Part shown: positions 12,001-22,700 of the stretch, in pieces | Layout: each line of letters begins with the position of its first letter | How positions within the stretch are numbered: position 1 is the first letter of the stretch | NCBI GenBank assembly: GCA_905178155.1 | Contig: CAJINV010000015.1 | Span: 1,175,495 to 1,239,494 of the forward strand | Origin: Amoebophrya sp. A120 | Taxonomy: Eukaryota; Sar; Dinophyceae; Syndiniales; Amoebophryaceae | Direction of reading: 5' to 3' | Length of the DNA: 64,000 nucleotides | Made by a program: the position numbers and the translations under genes | Notes under the pieces: generated by a model | Told to the model about the DNA's origin: nothing | The model's database searches: none | What the model saw: only the letters and a program-made list of their open reading frames with translations

Positions 12001-12163
12001 AGTAGTAGGTTGTGGTACGGAAGACGTCATTAGGCGGATCATATTGTCGGAGGACCACGTGGGAGAGATCGTAGCTCAATTGCTGCCAGATGAGAAGATC
12101 ACAGAGACGGAAAATTCGTAGGCTGGAGCGGGAAGATGAAGGAAAAGGATACGAACGACGCAT
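1..12163 (-). CDS. Gene 1: giant membrane/extracellular-type protein with PAN and discoidin-like regions (3' end outside window)
   Basis: Nineteen exons on the minus strand: 12163-11944, 11667-10836, 10608-8882, 8610-7740, 7476-6454, 6131-5670, 5407-5367, 5114-4969, 4696-4648, 4381-4296, 3974-3919, 3637-2603, 2323-2263, 2000-1963, 1710-1658, 1442-1369, 1088-880, 616-546, 266-1. Every intron is an introner. The first eleven exons sum to exactly 1,821 codons once TSD copies are dropped; about 590 more follow. What is seen: two adjacent hydrophobic helices near residues 550-600; a Cys cluster with FCGAGLCCKRG near residue 900; a beta-rich stretch near 1375-1490 resembling F5/8 type C (discoidin) folds; then a PAN/apple-like segment (CHCLDKEG, DDCAKACT, CIAFVYNSEKQECLLF) spanning the introner at 6132; two ECC motifs (QQECCQL, NYECCMG); a second Cys module (CWKRCREGGKCGFCGPGGVC); and KPVVD-type repeats near the end. 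Start ATG at 12163 is the first in-frame ATG in that exon; no clear signal peptide. Role in adhesion or cell contact is inferred. The junction at 3638-3918 is not resolved. Confidence 0.8.
267..545. mobile_element. Introner B, gene 1 intron 18
   Basis: 279 bp with family B TIRs. Flanks ACACG (262-266) and TCACG (546-550) are an imperfect 5-bp TSD. Excision joins HVCV to SKPPAL in frame; neither exon is open in that frame through the element. Confidence 0.9.
617..879. mobile_element. Introner A, gene 1 intron 17
   Basis: 263 bp, family A. Perfect TSD GGGGG at 612-616 and 880-884. Excision joins DPYKGP to QKHDNGP in frame. Internal sequence is the subtype with CATGACCCAGGA and CCTCCCCGCG, in plus orientation. 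Confidence 0.93.
1089..1368. mobile_element. Introner B, gene 1 intron 16
   Basis: 280 bp, family B, in the opposite orientation to the copy at 267-545. Perfect TSD ACACG (1084-1088, 1369-1373). Excision joins KKVPV to LGTVVGAMDG. Confidence 0.93.
1443..1657. mobile_element. Introner E, gene 1 intron 15
   Basis: 215 bp, family E. TSD TGCCA (1438-1442) and TGACA (1658-1662), one mismatch. Excision joins HKHVV to KPVVDTIG. Confidence 0.9.
1711..1962. mobile_element. Introner A, gene 1 intron 14
   Basis: 252 bp, family A. TSD TGTCG (1706-1710) and TGTAG (1963-1967). Excision joins KPAYN to AVVKPVVD. Contains a GTCGGGAGGGA segment in plus orientation. Confidence 0.9.
2001..2262. mobile_element. 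Introner A, gene 1 intron 13
   Basis: 262 bp, family A. Perfect TSD AGTTG (1996-2000, 2263-2267). Excision joins LLGDAAN to WVSNKVV. Plus orientation of the GTCGGGAGGGA subtype, the reverse of the copy at 8611. Confidence 0.94.
2324..2602. mobile_element. Introner B, gene 1 intron 12
   Basis: 279 bp, family B, with one end ATGC instead of ATCC. Perfect TSD GCTTG (2319-2323, 2603-2607). Excision joins NQRSQA to RTNTQARKK. Confidence 0.94.
3638..3918. mobile_element. Introner-like element H, gene 1 intron 11 (borders uncertain)
   Basis: Sole member of family H: about 281 bp bounded by inverted copies of TTGAAATCGTCAAAGTTGAA, with the usual internal words (GTCATGC, GCATCACAG). A TGTCA/TGACA pair can be read as TSD, but excision there shifts the frame by one between MGVS and SSICWKRC. 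The inverted repeat also extends into both flanking exons. Confidence 0.6.
3975..4295. mobile_element. Introner C, gene 1 intron 10
   Basis: 321 bp, family C with a decayed left end (TGTCGCGAGG). Perfect TSD GCTGG (3970-3974, 4296-4300). Excision joins AELLDTS to VTEGVRN. Confidence 0.93.
4382..4647. mobile_element. Introner A, gene 1 intron 9
   Basis: 266 bp, family A. Perfect TSD GGCGG (4377-4381, 4648-4652). Excision joins EEYDTITA to YAIQQECC. Confidence 0.93.
4697..4968. mobile_element. Introner A, gene 1 intron 8
   Basis: 272 bp, family A. Perfect TSD CCGTG (4692-4696, 4969-4973). Excision joins VVDLSAT to VSQKQFDE. Confidence 0.93.
5115..5366. mobile_element. Introner A, gene 1 intron 7
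   Basis: 252 bp, family A. Perfect TSD GTTTG (5110-5114, 5367-5371). Excision joins VAIECK to RLFLEST. Confidence 0.93.
5408..5669. mobile_element. Introner A, gene 1 intron 6
   Basis: 262 bp, family A, near-duplicate of the copy at 2001-2262. Perfect TSD TCTTG (5403-5407, 5670-5674). Excision joins GSADVK to NSDVDNV; the exon between this and the next element is only 41 bp. Confidence 0.93.
6132..6453. mobile_element. Introner C, gene 1 intron 5
   Basis: 322 bp, family C. Perfect TSD GGTGC (6127-6131, 6454-6458). Excision joins CAKACT to GRETEDC and so rebuilds the PAN/apple-like cysteine spacing. Confidence 0.94.
7477..7739. mobile_element. Introner A, gene 1 intron 4
   Basis: 263 bp, family A. 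TSD TGCAA (7472-7476) and AGCAA (7740-7744). Excision joins NVLRAL to the NLTESAV exon in frame. Confidence 0.9.
8611..8881. mobile_element. Introner A, gene 1 intron 3
   Basis: 271 bp, family A, reverse orientation of the copies at 2001 and 5408. Perfect TSD GCACT (8606-8610, 8882-8886). Excision joins WRRYEC to VPRANAK. Confidence 0.94.
10609..10835. mobile_element. Introner F-like, gene 1 intron 2
   Basis: 227 bp; right end resembles family F read backwards (TATCCCGTGTAAAAG then GTATCGCACTTGTACT). Perfect TSD CCTGG (10604-10608, 10836-10840). Excision joins GQEPR to QVKATFV. Confidence 0.88.
11668..11943. mobile_element. Introner A, gene 1 intron 1
   Basis: 276 bp, diverged family A. Perfect TSD CCCGG (11663-11667, 11944-11948). 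Excision joins VWSARDR to ATVHDDKDE. Confidence 0.9.
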
Positions 12164-15100
12164 GATGTCTGTTAAAAAATTTTGAAAGCCAAACAAAGCG
12201 CAAGCAGAACTTTTTACGGAAATAAAGTGCAGAGGTGTGATTATGTCGAGCCTTTGCGATAGGAGCACAAGTAGACGCTACGCCAGCGTAAGTAGTAAAA
12301 AAATCTTTACTATAGTAGCGTCAGCTCAACGCTGGACGACAATGCGCTTCGGCCTTATCACACAGAAAAAAGCTGGCAGGGCATATTTGTAATGCAAAAA
12401 TAAATACACAAAAAAATCTGTATTGCATATCCGAAACAGCATGCTATGGGGCCACCCATAGCAAATTTTTCTGTGTATCTGTATTTATTTTTGCATTACA
12501 AATATGCCCTGCCTGCTTTTTTCTCTGGGATAGGCCTGGCACTACGCACAAAAACCAAGCGCTACTGCGGCCTTGCACCGCGAGACCTATTAGTAGCAAG
12601 TTTGGTTCAACAGGATATTAGTGAGATATGGATATTATCTGAGTTTTCTGTGATCATCAAGTTCAAAATCGATGTTTTTTATGGCAGAATTTCCCACATA
12701 AGGTGACGACCAATACATGCAAATATCATGCCTGTCACGATATCACGAAGTGTACACGACCGAAATGAAGACAGACACTTAGACTTAGCCGCTGGCGGAT
12801 ACGATAGTACATTATTTAGATTGGTCCATTTCGAATCGACTATTGTTTCTCACGTATGATCACCTTCACGACACCACGAATTCTACAACCACGATGACGG
12901 CCCGAGCTTCAATCGTCCCGGTTTAGATTTCATACACGACAACATGGGTGAGCTGATACAACTGATCTAGATCTACTTTCGACTGTTTCCTTGTAAGTGC
13001 TTTCCAACATGATCATTCAGGCCCCGATCCGATCTTTGATGAGCGACGACGTGCTAGAAAAGCAAGTTGAAGTAGTTGTAGTTCTACCAAAAAGCACAAA
13101 GTTGCATCTCCACGCCCAGAGTGCCACTTTCGTCCTTGGAAGGAGTTGTGCTCGCACTTAGACGTACCACGAAAAGACGATGGACCTTTGCTTCAACTAT
13201 ATGACTGTCTTCTGTTTGGTGCTCCTGCTCCGCGGAGGTTGATGTAGTTCGTCACATCGACCCATTATATTTCTCGAGAGTCTTACCTTGTTTGCTCTGG
13301 TGTCTACTGGTCATGTAGTACAAAGGGCAGAACACAAATTCAAGACGCAGCAAAATCAATTTCAAACGCTAATCCCTACCGCGTGGTGCTGTTTTTGTTT
13401 TTCTTTTTCTTTGGCAAGCCTCCTAATCGCCATCACTGTCCTTGAGTAATTTGCCACGCAGTTTTCGCGAATTGGTCGCAACATTTTGCCGCATCATTTC
13501 ACTTGGGGGTCATGTACTCGCGAACTGTTAACAAACGGGCTCGAGTGGTGTCTAATCTACTCGCGCCTACCGTAAATTCTGTAAGCGCACGACATGACCC
13601 TGCGAGACAGTTGCGTGACAACTTCAAAGAGCTAAATATTTGCAAACGCGCTTTAAACTCTGCAGAAAACGACACTTGGCAGAACTGCGCGACAAATTTT
13701 TTGCGCGATCGATTTCATAAGTACGAAAGACCGACATTCTGTTCTTCCTTCTGCCACGAGCCGACTTGTTAGGGTTGCATTCTCGCCTACGATTTGTTAA
13801 AGAGTTTAGTTCCGATTTTGTTGCAGGTTCTTTGACATTGACATTAAGGCGTTGCGGAGGACAGGACAGGAGTTAGGTGGTGATTGGCGTTGCCTCTTAC
13901 TCCAACCCTCGATAGACAGGAGCGGGCTTACATCTGTTCGCAACCTGGCACACGACTAGGAAGGAGCAGTGTGGTCGTTGCGTGCGAGGGCGTCTATCTG
14001 CCCCGCGACGCAGACTCGCAACGGAAGTCACGCACTCGCAACTCCAGCAGCGGCCGCAAATACAATGGTAGAGCGTGTTTGTTTGTTCAAAATCATAATC
14101 AATTTGTTCTTTCTTCTTTTTTTGTTGCATTACAGATTTGCGTTTTTGATGTGAACACTCCACCACAAGCGTCGCCGACCGATCGAGATTTACATTTTTT
14201 GAAGCACAGTCGCCCTAGGTGCGATGTGATCCGAAAAATCCTCGATGGCGTGCTCCCCTCTATCCCTTGAAGTTTTTGTATGTAAACCTCCACCACATGA
14301 TTGAAAATCAAACACGTAGTACTTTTTCTATCTCTTTTTAGGTCTAGTGTTGGCTTGCACGTGCTTAGTATTTTAGTTCTTTTCTTTTTCGTAAAGGTCT
14401 TTTTTGCAATTTCTAGCCGCCCGCAGGTCAGTCACCAGATGCAGATTTCTAAACAATGTAAAATCAAAATAAAAGTCTTTGTAGATGAGATTTAAAAATA
14501 GAACTTGAAGTAAGGTAGTGCGACCCAGCACACGAACAAACGAATCGGGAAAAATACTGACATTCTTCGCAGGAAAATGTGACTGACTCATATTTATACC
14601 TTCCTCGCAGGACAATTTTTTACATCGTCTACTCGCCCGGACGTGCTCTGAATAAATCTTGCCACTACTTCTGTGTCTCTTTCCCGATTATTTGCGGCCT
14701 TCAACTTATTTAAAGTAATTGTGGCTCAATGAAGTTTTGGAAATCACATAGACATGCAGTGGAAAAATCTTGTTCAAAAACAGCTGGTGCGTATAGAATT
14801 GTGATTTGAGTTTGAGAGTCACTTCACCAAAAGTGGACAAGAACTTTGTCCGAAAAAAAGTATCCTCGTGCACGAAGTTGTACACCCGCGCTCCTTCCCT
14901 TCAACAAACGTCAACAAATCTAGACCTAATTAGTTGGTTCGCGTCCAACAGATCGACATGAACGACAAAGCTATCGGAACCTGTACCAGGCAGCCTTGCT
15001 GATGTTCATGTTCAAGTTGAAGCGTGCTGATGTTGATGTCCTTGTTGATATAGAAGTCCCCGGTCACCGGCCATATATTCTCGCTCACTCGGCGGCCTTA

Positions 15101-15178
15101 ATAACCGGGGAGGTCGACCTCCCCATGCTGTTGCTTATTAATCTTCAGTGTAGTAGATCACTTTTCGACGAGGCCACT
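12164..15178. other. Intergenic gap
   Basis: Apart from the foldback, I see only short ORFs without recognisable content, no introner with paired ends, and no RNA gene. The 5' flank of gene 1 and 3' flank of gene 2 lie here. Confidence 0.6.
12364..12533. repeat. Foldback (inverted repeat) in the gap between genes 1 and 2
   Basis: Arms of about 45 bases: GGCAGGGCATATTTGTAATG at 12375 onward and its near-complement CATTACAAATATGCCCTGCC ending near 12513, around a spacer of about 75 bp. The arms include the introner word TTGTAATGC. No TATC/GATA ends and no TSD. Confidence 0.85.
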
Positions 15179-17638
15179 TTAATTCGTCAGCTGTAGCCCA
15201 GCACCCGGCGCCTCCTCTTGCCATATAGCGAGGATGCGCAAGAGCTTAAAAACGTCGTACGGTTGCGCAGGAGCCCAGCGCGCGAAGGGCACCAATTTGT
15301 GAAGTTGTAATCCGCGCGCATGAGCCGCTGGGCCGTCGTCCGGCTGCATGGTGCTCCCCTTCGCCATCACGTGCGAAGCGAAAATGTTCGGCACAACTGC
15401 TGCCTGATGTGGAAGCACTAAATCGTTCGCCACAGGATAATATTCCCGCTCCACAAAGAATTTCCGGTACAAGGTCCACGCGAAAGGCGGCGCGTTTGCA
15501 TACCAATTTTGCCAGGAAAAGTTGTGAAATCGTTCCTGTTCCGCGGCCGGCATATAGTCGGGCTGGAGTGTGATTCCCGCCTGACGCAATTTCTCCCATT
15601 GGGCCAGTGTCGTGGTGATGTTTTCCGGGCCGAAAAGATTCAGCGTGTACACGGCATGTGTGTCAGGTTGCGTAATTATATCATAAGGTTCCTGCAGACC
15701 GCGGATGGCCGCGAGTCTTCGAAGTAAATGATCCGCGTGCCCTTGGCCGACGAGAAAGACCACCGGCTTCTTATAAACATTTCTACGAGTTGTAGAAGTT
15801 CTTATACATTGCAAAAATGTCTGGATCTGGAAATTTGTGATGCTAAAATGTGCATGATGAAAACACTTCCTTATGTAGCAGAGCATGACAAGTTTGTAGG
15901 ACGCTTTCTCATCCGCCCTGCGCATGACAAATTGCGTTTTTGTATGACAAGAGAGGCTACGACTTTTGTTAGTCATGCAATACAGATTTTACAGGAATGT
16001 AAGGCCCGCATTACAAGTTCCAACTTTCCAGACCCAAACATATTTGCAATGCATAGTTCTATCTCCTGTACTATTATCCACTTTCCCCAGCCGCTTCGCA
16101 GCACGGTACAACCAGTACAAATTGCGAATCTTCACCAACAACTCCCCCTCCTCCATTTCCTGTTTCGCACCGGCGTCCCCTTGCGATCGGAGGTTCCTCA
16201 GCTCTTGCAGGAGCTGCATGCTGTAATTTTCCTCCTCATGATCTGGTGCACGACCTTCCGTAATCGACGGCGAACAAGAACTTGGTGCGTCGGTGATAAC
16301 CTCGGAGGCCTCGGAGTCTGAGAATGTTGAAGAAGAATCTGAGGCCCAGGAAGTGGTCTCAGCACGACTCGTGTTTTCGGAAGTAGCGGAACGCCTAGAT
16401 GACCAAGTTGACTCTGAAGAGGATCCGCCTTTATTTCTGAAGCCACGTGAAGATTTTTGCCCCTGCCGCAACTTCTGCCTAGAGCAGGATTTAGAAGCTG
16501 CTTCGGGTTCTGTCAACACCGCACGGCCGCCGCTTTGTTTATTTTTGCGGGACGACGAGGACCGCAGGGACATTAACGCCAGCTGCTCGACCGGTACCAG
16601 TTGTGCGGTATCTGGGCGGATTTGGTCTTCGAATTCCTTGTCAGTTATCATACTGAAGATGCCGCCTGGTTTCAGTGTTTCCCCGCCCCGGAAGATGCTC
16701 AGTTCCCGCTGCTCCTCCGGCCACAAAAACTGGTTCTCCCCTCCAGATGTATTGAACACGCGTTCCAGCTTTCCCAGCATTTCTTCATACAAAACCCGGC
16801 ACATTGCCGCGTTTGCGAGGCGCAGCTGCTCTGTTGTGAAGCCGTCAAAAACGCCCCGTGTCAGGAACTGCTGAAATAGTCCGTCGTTTGCGGCCGTTTC
16901 CAAATCTTCCTGCTCTTTGTCGCGAAACCGCATCTCATAGATCTCTTCTGCCGCCATTCGCAGCTGTGTGCCGGGATATCGCCTGCTCACAGCCTCTGCG
17001 TAATTGAGTAGTGGATTTGTACGCGGATAGCCCCTTCTTCGAGTACTCGCGGAAGATGTTCTTGAGGCTCCGAACTGCCCCTTGCGTTCTTTCTCCTCGT
17101 CTCGATTCAGCGCCAACTCCGCGGCGATTAAGAGCTTACGGCGTTTCTTGCAGCTCAAATAGGCCAAGCCGCGAAACAGCCGCGCCTGCATCTCGAGTTG
17201 CGGCCGGCGGGCGTTAGTGAGGAGCCGAAGGGAGGCACTTTCCAGGCTCTTGCGGGTTGCGTGCGGGCCGTTGGATTCGCCAGGCCGCTTTTCCGGATAC
17301 AAAGGGTCCAACTCTTCGAATAGTTCAAACAGACCGGTACTAGAAGTTGTACTTCCGGAATAAACAGCCGCGCCATCGTGATTCGCGAGGGAGCGGAGCA
17401 GTTCGGTCACACGCTCGGTCAGCGGCAGCCGGTGGGTCACGGTGACAATCACAATCGGCCGGTTTCGAAGCGGCTCGAAAATTTTGGAACTAGAGTGCTC
17501 TTCATCAACCACGGAAGATGCGTCCTGTACAACCACGGGGCTTGTTCCTATTTTCTCGGAACTATGGACGATCGATCCTGCTGCGGCCTCCTGTGCAGCC
17601 CCGGAGAACAGCATCAACCAGGCGAGCGTCAACAGCAT
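15179..17638 (-). CDS. Gene 2: secreted 733-residue protein of unknown function
   Basis: Two exons, 17638-16056 and 15802-15179, split by one family A introner; joined length is 2,202 bases, exactly 734 codons with the TAA at 15179. The protein starts with a convincing signal peptide (MLLTLAWLMLFSGAAQEAAA), then a beta-alpha start (PIVIVTVTHRLPLTERV), a helical middle with basic patches, a serine/glutamate-rich low-complexity linker around residues 390-470, and after the intron a hydrophobic strand ending in a glycine-histidine turn (VVFLVGQGHADHLL). The pairing of TVTHR near the start with VGQGH near the end faintly recalls TraB/GumN (Tiki-like) proteins, which carry paired GxxH motifs; this is a weak guess from pattern only. 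It stands alone between two AT-rich gaps, with the giant genes 1 and 3 on either side on the same strand. Secretion is well supported by the leader; the reaction or ligand is unknown. Confidence 0.82.
15803..16055. mobile_element. Introner A, gene 2 intron 1
   Basis: 253 bp, family A. Perfect TSD GTTCT (15798-15802, 16056-16060). Excision joins STGDRT to STTRRNV. Confidence 0.93.
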
Positions 17639-17810
17639 TTTTGATGTTCGAAAAAGTTAATAAAATCTTAGGTCAAAGCGAAGCACTTCTCCTGTAAAAC
17701 TTGAAGAGTGTCGTCGTCTCAAAAGTAAAGCGGCTGGAAGGCTTTGAAATGCATACACTAATAAACCGGATGTTGGAGCAAATCGCGATACTATAAGCAA
17801 GTACGAGTGA

Positions 17811-17956
17811 AGTGTCTATTTTTCTTTTTGGTACTACAACTACAAAACAATAACTGCAAAGCAAACAAATAAGCTAGAAGCGCTAAAAGTGTCTATTTTT
17901 GGTACTACAACTACAAAACAATAACTGCAAAGCAAACAAATAAGCTAGAAGCGCTA
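17811..17956. repeat. Direct duplication of about 70 bp
   Basis: The stretch from AAGTGTCTATTTTT through AAGCTAGAAGCGCTA occurs at 17811-17885 and again at 17887-17956; the first copy has a few extra bases (CTTTTT). Confidence 0.92.
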
Positions 17957-17957
17957 A

Positions 17958-18013
17958 GTCTAAGACGACAAATACGCTTCAAATTGTCTAAGACGACAAA
18001 TACGCTTCAAATT
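17958..18013. repeat. 28-bp tandem duplication
   Basis: GTCTAAGACGACAAATACGC plus eight bases, twice in a row (17958-17985, 17986-18013), directly after the previous duplication. Confidence 0.93.
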
Positions 18014-18192
18014 GTTTGCACTATACTTGTATCTCAAGTAAGTCCTGCGAAATTAGGAACACGAACATAGTAAAGTAGACGCACTTTCTTACATTTTCTG
18101 ATACTCTGGCGAGGCAAGCCCATGCCCATGGCAAAGATCATCCCGCCCATAGCAGGCGAGATCGGGACTTTTTACGACCGAACTTCATTCAA

Positions 18193-18472
18193 GGATCCGG
18201 CGCTATTTTGTTTCGCCCGTTGCGAACAGAGCGCACGCCTTCTTGGAGAAAGATTTTTTTTTGCGATCTATTTACTGTACGTCCTCGGGTGGAGCTAGGC
18301 ATTCTTGGGTCGATTTGTTCCTGATTGCTTTTAGCTCTGGGGCGTTTAATATCGAGGCTCAATGGGCCTTGCGACCGATCTATTGGTTCATCCAAGGTGG
18401 ATCCGGCACTGTTCTGGCCTGTTGGGAATAGGACGCACCACTTGGAGAAAGTGAAAGATTTTTGCGATCTAT
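18193..18472. repeat. Diverged direct repeat, about 75-80 bp
   Basis: Copies at 18193-18271 and 18399-18472 share GGATCCGGC, CTTGGAGAAAG and TTTTTGCGATCTAT in the same order. Confidence 0.75.
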
Positions 18473-19746
18473 GTTGTAATAAGTGTCGAGGAAAAGATCT
18501 TTGAGATTACCTGAACATCACAACGAATGATCGTTGAACAATCGGTAGGACAAAAATCCTCCTACTTTCCAATGATTTCTGTTGTCAGCGCGGTCTCCTT
18601 TGTGCCGGCGCGTCTTCTAGCTTTCGGCTTTGCCAACTTGTTCGTCCCCGTTGTGTACTATATTGAAAACTAAAATCCCAAAGGGAAGTTTGAAAATAAG
18701 CACTGTAGCATAGCGAACTGAGCATAAATGTGTAAGCACATCCTGTGAAGGGTTTTTTGAAAATGAAGAAGGAAGCGACAACATTTGAATTATCTTGCTC
18801 TTCGATTTGAATTCTGTTGTTCTTCGTTAAATCCAAGAGAAAATGAATCATACACATGGGTCGTTATCTGGGGTGTAGTTTACCGCAGCAGGTTCAGGTA
18901 CTTACATCTTTTATGCTGCGGGTAAATAAATCTAAATCGTATACTTCTTCTAAAAACGGAGAACTGTTTCCACCTCATTTTCAACAAGAATTTTACTAGC
19001 TAATTCTCCATCCTCGGGGGTTTTCTAAACTCATTTTTCAGTGCATTTTTCAATGTGCTGTTCCCAAATCGTCCACTTCTGAGAGGTCGTGTTTGTCGTG
19101 TTTATTCTACTACAATTCGTTCAGTAGTGCAATTCGGTACAGCGAAAAGCAAAAACACTAAAATTCGTTAAGTAACGTTCTTCTTCAGGAAAATGTTCTT
19201 CGATAACAGGGTCGTCTTCGTGCACAAGTTCAAGTTCAAGTAGCACACCCCCTACAAGCCTGCCAAATCCTCGACACAGCTGTCTAGCCACGCTCCTTTA
19301 ATCCTGCACGTCGGGAGTCCAGAAATCTCAAAATCTATTCGAGAACTTCGCTTCGACAGGCAGGGGCCGTTGTGTGGTCTCATTACATAGTCGAAAACTC
19401 GACCTGTTTGAGGACAGCTGCATAGATAAATGGCCATGGTTGCAAAATTTCATCTAGAGGAAATGAGGCTAAGTAACTGCGACTCTGTTTATTTACCCGC
19501 CTTTCCCTTCGCCTTCCCATGGGCAGCTGCCATCTAACTTGTTTGTTAGTCTTAATACGCTTCATGTTTTTTCTAATCAGTATAACCTGAAATAACTTCT
19601 GCCTCAACTAGTGCAGTACTACTCCAAAACTTATCGCAATTATGCACTCGTCGTAATATTGGGGAAAATCACAATCATCTTACACATACACTAGAAAATA
19701 AAGGCTTCTATCTTACATCTTCATTTTCAACCAAAATAAATCAGCC

Positions 19747-22700
19747 TTACACGACCTCATTCAGCCATCTTTTGTCCCCGCTGAACCAATTCCGAAAGGC
19801 GACTCGCTTACTGCGCACGCAGCAACCACTTTCGAAGTTCAGCCAGCGTCGGCATTCTTCTCCCAAGGCGTTAACTGGAACGGTGGCGTCCGGGCCGATC
19901 GCTGTTTCCGCGGCGTGCAGCTCGTGAGCGCATTTTGCTTCGAGAGTTGAAGTTTCAATCCTAAAGCCCGGATGACTGGCCTTCCAGGGGGCATCTTTCG
20001 CTTGTGAGAAGCCTTTTTCCCAGACCAGCATGTCGAGGCAAACGGAATCGTCTGGGTTGTGCTTATGTTGAAAAAAGGAAAAGTAACTCGTAGAGGACGA
20101 ATCCTCGGCGTTTGCTTTCTCAAGTTTCAACTTAGTGAAGGCAGCGCTGCAGGAGATGAACTTCTGCAGCTTTCTTGGTGGCGTTGTCTCTTGATGCTGT
20201 CCTTGTAGCTGTCCAGGCGGAGTAGAACCTGCTGGTGCACCAACAGCGGTAAGCAGTAGCTTTGGCGCCACGACTTCGCCAGTTTGATGTTCATCCGTGG
20301 TCTTCACCGGAGTACTTGTTTTCAGCGACAGGTCCAATTTGACCTCGAGATACTCGACCTTACGGCGGTCACCGGATGTTGAGTCGTCGTGTTCATGATC
20401 TCCTGACACGTAGCGGTTGATGTGATTTTCGTCCTCCTCCTCTTCAGGGTAAAAATCTTCATCCTCAGCAACATGATCGACACCATCCTCAGGCAGCTCC
20501 TGCTCAGGGACGAGGGTACTACTATTAGATGTAGCTTGAGAGGACGAAAAAATCGAGGCGTTAGTCGCGGTTCTACTTCTAAACGAAGCCGTCCTGGCCC
20601 GACTCCCCCGCCGACTCGCCACGCCGAGATCTTGCTCCAGCCCCGCTCCGCCATTCACGTTGTACATCTTCGTCTGCGGGAGCCCGAGCCGTTGCCGCAT
20701 AGAATCTAAAACGGCAATGTAGGCCGCTTTCTGGTCTTTCGTCCAGGTGAGGCCCATTACCGGGCCGAAACCCCCGTATTTGGCCTTTACTCCCTCCCAG
20801 TTGAACCGGCACTTTGTGATTTGGTTGGATTTATCGGTTAATCCCAACATCTTTTTCGTCTTTCCGGTGAAATTGATCCCAATTTTTTCCGCCTTGCAGA
20901 CTTGAAAGGTCTCCACTTTTGTCTTGATCACGGAGATGGCTTTCTTGCGGGAACGCAAGAACTTCTTGGCGGCTGAAAAAAGATTGCTCTTCTGGCTGTG
21001 CGCTGCACCAGCGCCGGTACTATGATCTGCATCTTCTACTTCATAGTCGCTGTCTGAATCCTCTTCATCCGCAGTACTATCCGCATAGGCTTTTTGCTTC
21101 TGGAAAATCTTTTCTGCTTCTTTTTGGATTTTATCCTCTCCCCATTTCGGATGCTTCAACTTGAGTTGTTCTCCCAAATGCTTCACCATCATTTCTTCAT
21201 CCGCTGACCGCATGTCCCGATCCAACGCCCGCAATTGCTTTCCCTGCCAAGAATCCGGGTCGAAAAACCCAGAATCAGTGCGCAAATCTTCCCAGTCTTG
21301 GTTAGATAGTCCGAGTGCGGCTTGAATCGTGAACGGATTTGTATTCGGATCTGAAGCGTCTTGCATCGAAGAAGTTGATGTAGCCGCCTTATTCTCCTCA
21401 AACACTGGGACTTTGACCCGTTCTGCCCATACCTTCGGCACAACGACCTCAATCCCGTTACACGCGTCCTCGTCGTCCTGGCCACCGATTCGCGCCAAAT
21501 TTCCGCACGTCGCGTCCTCTGGCGACTGGATTTGCGCGATCGCCGACATTTGCCGCACCGCTCCGGGGAGCAAATTTGTCATCAGATACGCGGCAATGGT
21601 TATTCCGGTAAACAACCCAATTCCTTGTCCCAGCCCGCTCTTCCACAATTTCCCAAACGCATCGCCGACTGTGACGCCCATGGTGTGCAGCACCTTGCTG
21701 CTGGCCGCGACCACCATCATGCGCACCGCGGCGCCAAACGCCGGGGACCGGGCGATTTGCTGAAATAAAGAAATAAAGCCCGTGGTAATGGAATCGGAGA
21801 CAATAGTTCTCTGCGGCGACATGCCGAAGATCGTTGCGATTAAGTTCTGGATCACGGTGTTCCGCATCAGAATGGCGGAGGCGTAGTTCACCGCTTTCAA
21901 GGTTAGGTTCAGGATCTGCCGCTGGATCCAATCCCCAACGTGGGACCGGTCGTAGAGGTATTGGAAGCCAACATAGGCCGCGGACCCCACCATAGAGGCC
22001 ATCGTGCCCGAAACCAGCCCGGCGGTGGAAGTCCCGGATATCGCTAAAGCACCGAACGCCGCGGGGAAGGCAGTCGCGACCGCGACGGAGAATAGGACCA
22101 CGGATAGGACCGGGAAAATCGCGCGGAGTAATTTCCGCCATTTCGGCATTCCGACGCCGGAATACCGTAGGTCGTTGAGCAACGCGATGCATTGTGGGAT
22201 GATCTGTTTTATGAACTGCAAAAGTGTCTGGGTCTGGAAGGATAGAACTTGTAATGCTAGCTTTCCATCCCTAGAAAATCTGTATTGCATTATAACCACC
22301 AAAAGTCGCAGCCTCTTTTGTACATGCAAAAACGCAGCTTCTGATGCGGATTTCCTATGAGAAAGCGTTCTGGAAAGCTGTCGTGCTGGATTGCATTTGG
22401 AACTGTTTCCATCATCCACATTTTAGCATCACAAGTTCCAGACCCAGACATATTTGCATTTGATATGTTTTCTCGTGTGGAGCAAAGCGAACGGATTCTT
22501 CACGACGGACGTGATTTCTATCAAACAAAAAAAGTTTGTCACGATCACTAATGCGCATTTTTGCAATACAAAACTTTCTGTCATGCGTAAAAATGCATCA
22601 CAGCTACATTTCATAAGGGATTTCCCTAGTGTTTCTGCAATACAAGGACAAGCTGTGATGCTGAGAAAATTTGTAATGCAAAGCCTGCAAGTTAGTGACT

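Larger units (their letters stand above)
17639..19746. other. Intergenic gap
   Basis: No supported gene or intact introner. AT-rich; contains the three small direct duplications listed separately. It holds the 5' flank of gene 2 and the 3' flank of gene 3. Confidence 0.6.

Noticed and set aside
13503-14270. Plus ORFs of 89 and 128 codons in the gap after gene 1
   Set aside because: No domain pattern, no splice support and composition unlike the supported exons.
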